Assembly: GCF_024505145.1 (NCBI RefSeq)
Contig: NZ_JANIAA010000049.1
Span: 1 to 64,000, forward strand
Reading direction: 5' to 3'
Length of the DNA: 64,000 nucleotides
Source: Streptomyces rugosispiralis
GTDB lineage: Bacteria; Actinomycetota; Actinomycetes; Streptomycetales; Streptomycetaceae
Each line of letters begins with the position of its first letter. Position 1 is the first letter of the stretch. The position numbers were made by a program, and so were the translations under genes. The notes under the pieces are model-generated. The model did not search any database and was not told where the DNA came from. It saw nothing but the letters and a program-made list of their open reading frames with translations. Positions 1 to 16,792 of this stretch are shown here, one piece after another.

Positions 1-8784
<8,784 letters not shown>

Positions 8785-8839
8785 CCGAGTGCTGCCTAAA
8801 GGGGTGTCCGATGGATCGTGACGCCTGCGGCGGGCCGCT

Positions 8840-8974
8840 GGGGCTCCGCCCCAGACCCCGCTCCTCAATCGCCGGAGGGGCTGAAATCAGCCCGTCAGGG
8901 GGCACCTCCCAGCGGTAGCTGGGGGAGATTGAGGACACGCCCGAAGGGCGTCCGGGGTCCAGGGGCGAAGCCCC
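8840..8974. repeat. Streptomyces-type intergenic inverted repeat, probable bidirectional terminator
   Basis: The spacer between the convergent PKS and BrkB-family genes holds an imperfect long inverted repeat. The left arm (8840-8860) begins GGGGCTCCGCCCC; the right arm (8953-8974) ends GGGGCGAAGCCCC. Between them is the phrase CTCCTCAATCGCCGGAGGGG. I recognise this as a dispersed extragenic repeat common in Streptomyces genomes (memory, not a search). Its place between converging genes fits transcription termination. Confidence 0.7.
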
Positions 8975-9004
8975 TGCCACGCGGCGGGGCAGGGCGCGGC
9001 GCGG

Positions 9005-10405
9005 TCAGCGCACCGGGTGGTCGTCGTCCGCCGCGGCGTCGTCCTGGGCGGCGGTGCTGTTCGTGGCGCCGCTGTCCGCGCCGTCCGCCGCGGACCGTAC
9101 CTCCGGACGCCTCGGCCCCTGCCGGGGCGTCCGGGGCTCCCCGGCCGCCTTCCCCGAGGGCTGAGCCGTGCCCGGGGGCCGTGTCGTACCCGAGGGCTGA
9201 GCCGTACCCGAGGGCCGATCGGCGGGCTTCCCGGCCTTCCCCGCGGCCTTCTCCCCCGCCTTCTCGCCCGCCTCGCGCTTCGTGTGCAGCCGGGAGCGTA
9301 TGTCGCCGTGCGGCAGGAACTGGGCCCAGCGCTCGGGGAACTCCGACGGCGGGGTGATCTCCGCCGCGCCGTCGTCCGCCGTGCGCTGCTCCTTCGCCCG
9401 CAGCCTGGCCGCCTCCTCCCGGGACCGGGCGGCGCGCTCGGCACGACCGGCGGCCGTGGCCACCGAGGGCCAGACCCGGTCGATCGCGGCGTTGACCGCC
9501 GCCCCCACCAGCACCGCGAAGGCGGACACCCCGATCCACAGCAGCACCGCGACGGGTGCGGCCAGCGAGCCGTAGATCGTCGGGCCCTCGACCGTATGCA
9601 CCAGGTAGATCCGCAGCAGGAAGCTGCCCAGCACCCATATCGCGAGGGCCACCAGTGCCCCCGGAATGTCCTCGGGCCACGGCGAGCGCACCGGTACGGA
9701 CACGTGGTAGAGCGTGGTGAGGAAGGCGATGGAGAGCAGGATCACCACCGGCCAGTACAGGATCGGTACGAGATCCCCGCTGGACGGCAGCAGGTCCACC
9801 ACCGCCTCCGGCCCGATCACCATCAGCGGCAGCGCCACCGCCCCGATCACCAGCGCCACCAGATAGAGCAGGAAGGACAGCAGACGGGTCCTGACGATCC
9901 CGCGCCTCCCCTCCAGCCCGTACATGATCGTGATGGTGTCCACGAACACGTTCACCGCGCGGGAGCCGGACCACAGGGCGATGGCGAAGCCCAGCGAGAT
10001 CACATCGGGACGGCCGCCCTTGATCACATCGTCCAGCAGCGGCCGGGCGATCTCCTTGACACCCCGGTCGGACAGCACGGTCGCGGAGGCGTCGAGGATG
10101 TTCTGCCGGATGGTGGCCACCGTGTCGGTGCTGGTCCAGGCGTCGAAGTAGCCGAGCAGCCCGATCAGGGCGAGCAGCAGGGGCGGGAGCGACAACAGGG
10201 TGAAGAAGGCCGCTTCGGCGGCGAGCCCGGTGACCCGGTACTCCATACAGGAGTTGATCGTGTCCTTCAGCAGCAGCCAGGCCATCCTGCGCTTGGACAC
10301 ATTGCGGTACAGGGCGCGGGCCTTGCGGAGCCGGCCGGACGGCTTCGATGTTTCTTCTGCTGGCTGCACCTTCTCACCGTATCCGGCGCTTTCACCGCCG
10401 CTCAT
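9005..10405 (-). CDS. YihY/BrkB-family inner membrane protein
   Basis: Predicted multipass membrane protein of about 466 aa. After a short cytoplasmic N-terminus come at least six hydrophobic segments, with family-typical stretches such as AAFFTLLSLPPLLLALIG and IYGSLAAPVAVLLWIG. The family was once called ribonuclease BN; that activity is not accepted for it and its role is unresolved. The last 130 or so residues are a charged, Pro/Gly/Lys-rich low-complexity tail. I chose the ATG at 10405 (MSGGES); the frame is open further upstream (ATGs at 10450 and 10504) and no candidate has a convincing ribosome binding site, so the start is uncertain. Confidence 0.85.
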   Translation of the reverse strand: MSGGESAGYGEKVQPAEETSKPSGRLRKARALYRNVSKRRMAWLLLKDTINSCMEYRVTGLAAEAAFFTLLSLPPLLLALIGLLGYFDAWTSTDTVATIRQNILDASATVLSDRGVKEIARPLLDDVIKGGRPDVISLGFAIALWSGSRAVNVFVDTITIMYGLEGRRGIVRTRLLSFLLYLVALVIGAVALPLMVIGPEAVVDLLPSSGDLVPILYWPVVILLSIAFLTTLYHVSVPVRSPWPEDIPGALVALAIWVLGSFLLRIYLVHTVEGPTIYGSLAAPVAVLLWIGVSAFAVLVGAAVNAAIDRVWPSVATAAGRAERAARSREEAARLRAKEQRTADDGAAEITPPSEFPERWAQFLPHGDIRSRLHTKREAGEKAGEKAAGKAGKPADRPSGTAQPSGTTRPPGTAQPSGKAAGEPRTPRQGPRRPEVRSAADGADSGATNSTAAQDDAAADDDHPVR

Positions 10406-10589
10406 CCGGTGACCAGGCCGAATCGTCGCAAAAGGCCGCCGCACAGGCATTGGCGGAGGGGATACCGCGCCGACTCGGCACCACCCTCCGCCCGCCGGGC
10501 CCACTGTCCGTGCCGGATACAGCCATGCGCAAAGGTTGCGCCGCGTTGCAGCCGGCCGGACGGTCGGTGGGAGCGCTGGGGGCCGCGGG

Positions 10590-11144
10590 TCAGCAGCCTC
10601 CGCAGTTGTAGTAGGTCACGTCCCAGTGGTTGCTCTCGCGGGCGTAGATGTTGCCGGAGCCGGACTTGTACTGCTGGGCGCCGTCACCGGGGCGCGGGCC
10701 GATGTTGGTGAAGGTGCCCGTGATGTAGTTGCTGAGGCAGCTGGTGGGGCTGAAGTCCAGCTTGTAGCCGTTCCAGTGGCTGTACGTACCGGAGGCGTGC
10801 CCGGTCTCCGTACCGCCGGTGATGGTGAGCGCGCAGCCGGTGGCCCCCTTCAGGGTGATGGCACCCTGCACGGTGGTCAGGTTGATCTGCTCGAACGAGG
10901 TACAGGTGGGGTTGTTGCGGTCCGAGCAGCCCCCGCTGGAGGTCCAGGAGACCCCGGCACCGCGCAGCCGGTTCGCCGCGTCGGAGTGGCTGAGCTTGGT
11001 CACCGCGGCGGCGGAGGGCGCGTCGGCGGCCACCGGGGCGCTGGGGGCGGCCGCCGCGCTCTGGGCGGTGAGAACGCCGGTGGTAGCGAGGACCGCGCCG
11101 CCGAGCAGGGCGCCGAGTCTGATCCGGGTGCTGGTCACAGCCAT
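10590..11144 (-). CDS. Small secreted protein with M15 (DD-peptidase-like) zinc site pattern
   Basis: 184 aa with a clear Sec signal peptide (Arg-rich start, LGALLGGAVLATTGVL, then AQSAAAA). The start is set by AAGGAG 9 bases before the ATG at 11144; a nearer-upstream ATG at 11165 overlaps that Shine-Dalgarno. The mature part has six cysteines. It shows SHWNGYKLD (His codon 10776-10778, Asp codon 10755-10757), matching the H-x2-G-x3-D zinc motif of M15/VanX-type peptidases, and near the C-terminus ESNHWDV (Glu 10635-10637, His 10626-10628), matching the E-x2-H pair. The pattern H/D/E/H is what a D-Ala-D-Ala or L-Ala-D-Glu peptidase needs, so a cell-wall peptidase is inferred. Family assignment is by motif only. 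A peptidoglycan-binding protein gene lies next to it on the same strand. Confidence 0.75.
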   Translation of the reverse strand: MAVTSTRIRLGALLGGAVLATTGVLTAQSAAAAPSAPVAADAPSAAAVTKLSHSDAANRLRGAGVSWTSSGGCSDRNNPTCTSFEQINLTTVQGAITLKGATGCALTITGGTETGHASGTYSHWNGYKLDFSPTSCLSNYITGTFTNIGPRPGDGAQQYKSGSGNIYARESNHWDVTYYNCGGC

Positions 11145-11337
11145 GGTCGTCTTCGTCTCCTTCATCTGCGGATCCGTGGACCGTCGAGGACGGCGGCAGC
11201 ACGATCCCAGCCCTTCGGGTCGGACGGGCGACTCACCGGGGAAATCGGGACAGCGGGATCAGAAACCGTCTGTGAGCTGCGGGGACGGCGGGGGCTGGGA
11301 CGGCCGGTGGGATGCCGGGCGGCGCGGCATGCGGTGA

Positions 11338-12528
11338 TCAGCTCTTCGATCCGGCGCGGTAGGCGCGGTCGCAGGCTTTCCAGGCGCTGAAGTCATGGGT
11401 GAGCGCCCACAGCCGATGGGCCGCCCGGATGTTCCAGTCCGGGTCCAGCGCCTGCTCCCGGGTGCCGCCCAGCTTGCGCAGCGTGCCGTCGTACAGCTGG
11501 AAGACGCCCCAGTTCCGGGTGGCGTTGGAGTTGGGCAGCGTATAGAGGGGATCGAGGTACGAGGCGCAGTCCGCGATGCCGACCGCGCGCTCGGGGTCCT
11601 CGGTGAAGACCTCGCGGATGCGCCGGGTGACCCGGTCCGGTGTCCAGGTGTCGAGCGGCTTGCCCTCGTTCTCGTAGAGCGCCCGTTTGGTCCGCTCGTC
11701 CACCGATCCGTTGGGCGTCAGCCCGCTGCGGAGCTGGAACACCACAACCCGCATCTGGGTGACCGGTCCGAAGGCCCCGTCGACGTCGAGCCGACCGCCC
11801 GCGCGGGCGAGCAGCGACTGGAGCTCATGCACACACGCGTCCGCCTGCCCCATGCTCACCACGACCGGACAGCGGGAGGACAGCAGCGGCCGACCGTCCG
11901 AGGATCCGCCCGACCCGTCCGATGACGTCAGCGCCTTCCCCAACAGCGCGGCCGCCACCCCGGCCGCGGCGAACACGACCAGGGCGAGTACGGCGAGCAG
12001 TGGCCGACGGCGCGGCGGCGACGGCAGTGGCGCCATGGCGGCCCCGGGCGCCGGGGCCGCGGCGACGTGCAGGGGCTCCGGCTCGGGTTCAGGGTCCGGT
12101 TCAGGTTCACGCTCCGGCCCGGGTTCAGGCTCCGGCTCTCGTTCCGAGGCCGCACCGGGCCCCGTCTCGACATGCGGCTCCTCCTTCGTCTCGATGCGTG
12201 AGACAGCCGCCCCAGCGGCCCCACCCCGCCCCACCGGCACCACAGCCGACGCCCGCGACCCGGACCGCTTGCGCTCCGCATCGGCCAGCACCCACCGCCG
12301 ATGCAGCTCCAGCAGTTCCTCACCGCTGGCCCCGCACACCTTGCCGAACCGGGCGAGCACCTCGTAGTCGCCGGGCACGCTCGCCCCCGAGCAGTAGCGG
12401 TGCAGCGCCGACGCGCTCACCCCGCTGCGCGCCGCCAGCGCCGCGTAGCTGCGGTTCGCTCTCCCCTTGAGCTCGCGCAACAGCTCCGCGAACTCCTCCG
12501 CATCCCCGTTGTCCCCGTTCCCGGACAC
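11338..12528 (-). CDS. XRE-type HTH / transmembrane / peptidoglycan-binding protein
   Basis: One chain carries three parts. An N-terminal helix-turn-helix (SYAALAARSGVSASALHRY) is followed by an acidic Glu-Pro repeat linker. A single transmembrane helix follows (LLAVLALVVFAAAGVAAALL). The extracytoplasmic part has a PG_binding_1-like repeat (DVDGAFGPVTQMRVVVFQ) and a lysozyme/transglycosylase-like end (NWGVFQLYDGTLRKLGG). Such proteins occur in Streptomyces and could link wall status to DNA binding; that role is inference. The frame is open to a TTG at 12567; I prefer the GTG at 12528, but the start is not certain. The gene is divergent from the GNAT gene with a very short spacer. Confidence 0.75.
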   Translation of the reverse strand: MSGNGDNGDAEEFAELLRELKGRANRSYAALAARSGVSASALHRYCSGASVPGDYEVLARFGKVCGASGEELLELHRRWVLADAERKRSGSRASAVVPVGRGGAAGAAVSRIETKEEPHVETGPGAASEREPEPEPGPEREPEPDPEPEPEPLHVAAAPAPGAAMAPLPSPPRRRPLLAVLALVVFAAAGVAAALLGKALTSSDGSGGSSDGRPLLSSRCPVVVSMGQADACVHELQSLLARAGGRLDVDGAFGPVTQMRVVVFQLRSGLTPNGSVDERTKRALYENEGKPLDTWTPDRVTRRIREVFTEDPERAVGIADCASYLDPLYTLPNSNATRNWGVFQLYDGTLRKLGGTREQALDPDWNIRAAHRLWALTHDFSAWKACDRAYRAGSKS

Positions 12529-12602
12529 CCCGACCCCCGCCCTCCCCGCTTGAGCGATACCCGTCAAGGGGAGTCAACGGCGTCCATGGTTATCTGTCCA
12601 CC

Positions 12603-13136
12603 ATGACCACCACCGTGACCACCTGGTACCTGGAGCAGACCGCCCCCTCCGACCTCAGCCCGGCGCAGGAGCCGCCCGCCACGGCCGGGGTGCGGATCAC
12701 CCGGGCCGAGGTGCCGAGCCCCGAGTTCAGCCACTTCCTGTACACGGCGGTGGGCTCCGATGTGTCGTGGACCGACCGGCTGGTGTGGTCACGGGAGGCG
12801 TGGGAGGGGTATCTGCACCGGCCCGGCGTGGAGACGTGGGTGGCGTACGAGCGCGGGACCCCGGCCGGGTACATCGAGCTGGAGGGCCATGACGAGGGCG
12901 TGGTGGAGATCGCGTACTTCGGCCTGGTGCCCGCCTTCCGGGGCCGCCGGATCGGCGGGCATCTGCTGACCTGGGGGGCCTCCCGCGCCTGGGACATGGC
13001 GGAGCGCTGGCCGGACCGGGTGCCGACCAAGCGGGTGTGGGTGCACACCTGCAGCAAGGACGGGCCGTACGCACTGGACAACTACCGCCGCCGGGGCTTC
13101 CGGGTGTTCGACGTCAAGACGTCGGACGAGGAGTGA
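12603..13136 (+). CDS. GNAT-family N-acetyltransferase
   Basis: 177 aa. The acetyl-CoA binding core is visible as VEIAYFGLVPAFRGRRIGGHLL (the R-x-x-G-x-G/A loop appears as RGRRIGG) followed by the C-terminal YRRRGFRVFD strand. The substrate is not predictable. No Shine-Dalgarno precedes the ATG; a TATCTG hexamer lies at 12591, so the mRNA may be nearly leaderless. Confidence 0.85.
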   Translation: MTTTVTTWYLEQTAPSDLSPAQEPPATAGVRITRAEVPSPEFSHFLYTAVGSDVSWTDRLVWSREAWEGYLHRPGVETWVAYERGTPAGYIELEGHDEGVVEIAYFGLVPAFRGRRIGGHLLTWGASRAWDMAERWPDRVPTKRVWVHTCSKDGPYALDNYRRRGFRVFDVKTSDEE

Positions 13137-13533
13137 CCAACACCACAACGTATCGCATCTTGAGACAGATTCGTCCGCATAGTGGATTAAGGTGGACTCG
13201 TCAGAGACCACCATGCGACGCTTCCATCATGTCTCGAGCTGGAATTGCCTTGGTGAGTCGACGCCACGTCGACCTCGGCCGCATGTCCAGCGCGATCTGT
13301 CCGGCGGGCTGACCCGCACCTCGACAGGGCCGTCACCAGGACCCCGGGCAGCACCACCACATCTTCCGCACGCCCCCGACGACGTGGGCGGACGCGCATG
13401 TCTCGACACTCCCCGCCGCATTCGCACCGGTCAATGCCGTATACCCCTGCCCGCCTGCGCATGCGCAGGTCAGACGGTGCGCGCAAATGTACTACCCGCC
13501 GCACCAGAGCCGCATCGAAGGACATACACCGCC
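13137..13533 (+). promoter_or_regulatory. 397-bp promoter/leader region of the sulfur assimilation operon
   Basis: A long untranslated leader precedes the sulfite reductase gene. It holds a TTGAGA hexamer at 13160 and TAAGGT at 13188 as possible promoter elements, then a short cysteine-containing leader ORF (13229-13312) and about 220 bases more before the operon. This layout fits attenuation by cysteine supply. No classical riboswitch core was recognised. Confidence 0.45.
13229..13312 (+). CDS. Putative cysteine-containing leader peptide
   Basis: A 27-codon ORF ending VDLGRMSSAICPAG. The RRHVDLGR core followed by a cysteine near the C-terminus matches the actinobacterial 'putative leader peptides' that sit before sulfur and nitrite/sulfite reductase operons (family memory). 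The ribosome binding site is weak. The inferred job is cis-acting: ribosome stalling at the Cys codon when cysteine is scarce changes folding of the following RNA and lets transcription of the operon proceed. Confidence 0.65.
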   Translation: MSRAGIALVSRRHVDLGRMSSAICPAG

Positions 13534-15228
13534 ATGGCTGCCACCCCGGAACGCGCAAGCGCTACGCCCCGCCGCAAGGCCGGACGCCACCGCGGCGAAG
13601 GCCAGTGGGCCGCGGGGCACTTCACCCCCCTCAACGGCAACGAGCAGACCAAGAAGGACGATGACGGTCTCAATGTGCGGACACGCATTGAGACGATCTA
13701 CGCCCACCGCGGCTTCGACTCCATCGACGGCGCCGATCTGCGCGGCCGGATGCGCTGGTGGGGGCTGTACACCCAGCGCAAGCCCGGGATCGACGGCGGC
13801 AAGACCGCGATCCTGGAGCCGGAGGAGCTGGACGACGAGTACTTCATGATGCGGGTCCGGGTGGACGGTGGGCGGCTGACCACCGAGCAGCTGCGGGTCG
13901 TCGGCGAGATCTCGGAGGAGTTCGCGCGCGGCACCGCGGACATCACCGACCGGCAGAACATCCAGTACCACTGGATCCGGATCGAGGACGTGCCCGAGAT
14001 CTGGAGGCGGCTGGAGGCCGTCGGGCTGTCCACCACCGAGGCGTGCGGTGACACCCCGCGTGTGATCATCGGCTCCCCGGTGGCGGGGATCGCCGAGGAC
14101 GAGATCATCGACGGCACCTCCGCCATCGACGAGATCCACCGGCGCTACATCGGCAGCAAGGAGTTCTCCAACCTGCCGCGGAAGTTCAAGACCGCGGTCT
14201 CCGGCTCGCCGGTGCTCGACGTGGTGCACGAGATCAACGACGTCGCGTTCGTCGGCGTCCGCCACCCCGAGCACGGCCCCGGCTTCGACCTGTGGGTCGG
14301 CGGCGGTCTTTCCACCAACCCCAAGATCGGCGTCCGGCTCGGCGCCTGGGTCCCGCTGGAGGAGGTCCCGGAGGTCTGGGCCGGAGTCGTCGCCGTCTTC
14401 CGCGACTACGGCTACCGGCGGCTGCGCACCCGCGCCCGGCTGAAGTTCCTGGTCGCCGACTGGGGCCCTTCGAGGTTCCGCCAGGTGCTGGAGGACGAGT
14501 ACCTGGGGCGCCCGCTGTCCGACGGCCCGGCGCCCGAGCAGCCCGTCCAGCAGTGGCGTGACCACATCGGCGTCCACCGCCAGCAGGACGGCCGCTACTA
14601 CGTCGGCTTCGCACCGCGCGTCGGCCGGGTGGACGGCACGACCCTCACCAAGATCGCCGATCTGGCCGAGGCCCATGGCTCCGGGCGGCTGACCACCACC
14701 GTCGAGCAGAAGATGATCGTGCTCGATGTGACCGAGGACCAGGTGGAGTCGCTGGTCGCCGGTCTTGAGTCGCTGGACCTCCAGGTCAAGCCGTCCCCGT
14801 TCCGGCGCGGCACGATGGCCTGCACCGGTATCGAGTTCTGCAAGCTGGCGATCGTCGAGACCAAGGCGCGCGGCTCCTGGCTCATCGACGAGCTGGAGCG
14901 CCGGCTGCCCGAGTTCGACGAGCCGATCACCATCAACCTCAACGGCTGCCCGAACGCCTGCGCCCGTATCCAGGTGGCGGACATCGGCCTCAAGGGCCAG
15001 TTGGTCATGGACGACAACGGCGAGCAGGTCGAGGGCTACCAGGTGCACCTGGGCGGCACCCTGGGCCTGGAGCCGGGCTTCGGCCGCAAGGTGCGCGGGC
15101 TGAAGGTCACCGCCGCCGAGCTCCCGGACTATGTGGAGCGACTGCTGCGCCGCTTCCAGGAGGAGCGCGAGGACGGCGAGCGCTTCGCCACCTGGGCGGG
15201 GCGTGCCGGTGAGGACGCTCTGCAATGA
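13534..15228 (+). CDS. Ferredoxin-dependent sulfite (nitrite/sulfite) reductase
   Basis: 564 aa. It reduces sulfite to sulfide with siroheme and a [4Fe-4S] cluster. Two half-domain repeats are seen, with the cluster cysteines in CTGIEFC and NGCPNAC near the C-terminal third (C-x5-C then C-x3-C). The ATG at 13534 (MAATPE) is preceded by GAAGGA; the open frame runs further upstream but that part is low-quality leader sequence. It is first in an operon whose other genes make sulfite from sulfate, which favours sulfite over nitrite as substrate. Stop and next start overlap (ATGA). Confidence 0.92.
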   Translation: MAATPERASATPRRKAGRHRGEGQWAAGHFTPLNGNEQTKKDDDGLNVRTRIETIYAHRGFDSIDGADLRGRMRWWGLYTQRKPGIDGGKTAILEPEELDDEYFMMRVRVDGGRLTTEQLRVVGEISEEFARGTADITDRQNIQYHWIRIEDVPEIWRRLEAVGLSTTEACGDTPRVIIGSPVAGIAEDEIIDGTSAIDEIHRRYIGSKEFSNLPRKFKTAVSGSPVLDVVHEINDVAFVGVRHPEHGPGFDLWVGGGLSTNPKIGVRLGAWVPLEEVPEVWAGVVAVFRDYGYRRLRTRARLKFLVADWGPSRFRQVLEDEYLGRPLSDGPAPEQPVQQWRDHIGVHRQQDGRYYVGFAPRVGRVDGTTLTKIADLAEAHGSGRLTTTVEQKMIVLDVTEDQVESLVAGLESLDLQVKPSPFRRGTMACTGIEFCKLAIVETKARGSWLIDELERRLPEFDEPITINLNGCPNACARIQVADIGLKGQLVMDDNGEQVEGYQVHLGGTLGLEPGFGRKVRGLKVTAAELPDYVERLLRRFQEEREDGERFATWAGRAGEDALQ

Positions 15229-15410
15229 GTGAGCGTGCCGCGCCGTTCTACTGCCCTTACTGCGGGGACGAGGATCTGCGTCCCTCGGAGGAGGGCCACG
15301 GCGCGTGGGAATGCGCGTCCTGCAACCGCGCGTTCCGCCTGTCGTTCCTCGGGCTGCTGGCCAAGGGCCTGCGGCGCGACCCGATCGATGAAGGGGGCAC
15401 GGCGATATGA
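15225..15410 (+). CDS. Small zinc-ribbon protein of the sulfur operon
   Basis: 61 aa with two CxxC pairs (CPYC and CASC) spaced as in a zinc ribbon. It overlaps the sulfite reductase stop and the APS reductase start by four bases each, so it is translationally coupled to both. No catalytic residues are visible. A role in assembly or electron transfer for the neighbouring iron-sulfur reductases is only a guess. Confidence 0.85.
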   Translation: MSERAAPFYCPYCGDEDLRPSEEGHGAWECASCNRAFRLSFLGLLAKGLRRDPIDEGGTAI

Positions 15411-16108
15411 CGACACGGCTTGAGGACACCGATCTCGAAGGGCTCGCCGAGAAGGCGGGCCACGAGCTCGAGGACGCCCCGGCGCTGGACATCCTGCGCT
15501 GGGCGGCGGACACCTTCGGATCGCGTTTCTGCGTCACCTCCTCGATGGAGGACGCGGTGGTGGCACACCTCGCCTCCCGCGCCTTCCCCGGTGTCGACGT
15601 GGTCTTCCTCGACACCGGCTACCACTTCCCCGAGACCATCGGCACCCGTGACGCGGTGGCGGCCGTGATGGACGTCAACGTCATCACCCTGACCCCGCGC
15701 CAGACGGTGGCCGAGCAGGACGCCGAGCACGGCCCCCGGCTGCACGACCGCGACCCCGACCTGTGCTGCGCCCTGCGGAAGGTCCGGCCCCTCGAGGAGG
15801 GATTGCGGGAGTACGACGCCTGGGCCACGGGATTGCGTCGCGACGAATCGCCAACCCGCGCCGATACCCCGGTCGTTGGCTGGGACGCCCGGCGCCGTAA
15901 GGTGAAGATCTCCCCGATCGCCCGCTGGACGCAAGCGGATGTCGAGGCCTATGTCGCCGAGCACGGCGTGCTGACCAACCCCCTGCTGATGGACGGCTAT
16001 CCGTCGATAGGCTGCGCGCCCTGCACCCGTCGGGTTCTGGAGGGCGAGGACATCCGGTCCGGCCGCTGGGCGGGGAGCAACAAGACCGAATGCGGGCTGC
16101 ACGGCTGA
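15407..16108 (+). CDS. cysH: Adenylylsulfate (APS) reductase, [4Fe-4S] type
   Basis: 233 aa PAPS/APS reductase fold. It has the CC (DLCCALRKV) and CxxC (GCAPCTRR) cysteines that bind a [4Fe-4S] cluster and mark the APS-using branch, and the C-terminal KTECGLH catalytic cysteine that forms the thiosulfonate intermediate. It reduces APS to sulfite using thioredoxin or mycothiol-linked reductant. It overlaps the zinc-ribbon gene upstream. Confidence 0.92.
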   Translation: MTTRLEDTDLEGLAEKAGHELEDAPALDILRWAADTFGSRFCVTSSMEDAVVAHLASRAFPGVDVVFLDTGYHFPETIGTRDAVAAVMDVNVITLTPRQTVAEQDAEHGPRLHDRDPDLCCALRKVRPLEEGLREYDAWATGLRRDESPTRADTPVVGWDARRRKVKISPIARWTQADVEAYVAEHGVLTNPLLMDGYPSIGCAPCTRRVLEGEDIRSGRWAGSNKTECGLHG

Positions 16109-16131
16109 TGGCTGTCGACCAGGAGAACGAG

Positions 16132-16680
16132 ATGAGCGCCCCCACGACCACCGGTGCCACGGTGTGGCTGACCGGTCTGCCGAGCGCGGGAAAGACCACG
16201 ATCGCCTATGCGCTGGCCGAGCGGCTGCGCGGCGAGGGCCGCCGGGTGGAGGTGCTCGACGGGGACGAGATCCGTGAGTTCCTCTCCTCGGGTCTTGGGT
16301 TCTCCCGGGAGGACCGGCACACCAACGTCCAGCGGATCGGCTTCGTGGCCGAACTGCTGGCCTCCCACGGGGTCACGGTGCTGGTGCCGGTCATCGCCCC
16401 GTACGGGGACAGCCGCGAGGCGGTGCGCAAGCGCCACCAGCGCGAGGGCACCCCGTATCTGGAGGTCCACGTGGCCACGCCCGTCGAGGTGTGCTCCGAG
16501 CGGGACGTCAAGGGGCTGTACGCGAAGCAGGCGGCGGGCGAGCTTTCGGGTCTCACCGGTGTGGACGACCCCTACGAGGCCCCTGCCGACCCGGATCTGC
16601 GCATCGAAACCCACAGGAACAGCGTGCAGGAGTCGGCGGCCGAGGTGCGGTTGCTGTTGAGTGAAAGGGGACTGCTGTGA
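16132..16680 (+). CDS. cysC: Adenylylsulfate kinase
   Basis: 182 aa. It phosphorylates APS to PAPS. The P-loop GLPSAGKTT, the DGDEIR motif and FSREDRHTNVQRIGF are typical. The ATG at 16132 has AGGAG seven bases upstream; an in-frame ATG at 16108 overlaps the cysH stop and is the alternative. Since cysH looks APS-specific, PAPS made here may serve sulfonation or a balance between APS and PAPS rather than reduction. Confidence 0.92.
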   Translation: MSAPTTTGATVWLTGLPSAGKTTIAYALAERLRGEGRRVEVLDGDEIREFLSSGLGFSREDRHTNVQRIGFVAELLASHGVTVLVPVIAPYGDSREAVRKRHQREGTPYLEVHVATPVEVCSERDVKGLYAKQAAGELSGLTGVDDPYEAPADPDLRIETHRNSVQESAAEVRLLLSERGLL

Positions 16681-16792
16681 GCCACGCACGCGCGGCCACC
16701 GCGCTCCCCGCACCGGGGCGCCGACCCATGGCGAACTCCGCCGATATGACGGGAAGCTACTACCGCAGCCGAGCGAACGAAAGGGGCGCGGC

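Noticed and set aside
8785..9004. Mobile element or small gene after the PKS
   Set aside because: It is a dispersed extragenic inverted repeat; no transposase or coding frame is supported.
13192..13533. Upstream extension of the sulfite reductase frame by about 114 codons
   Set aside because: The extension overlaps the leader peptide, has atypical composition and no ribosome binding site; homologues start near MAATPE.
16661..16792. Upstream extension of cysD overlapping cysC
   Set aside because: No family residues there; GAAAGGGG and the conserved N-terminus place the start at 16793.
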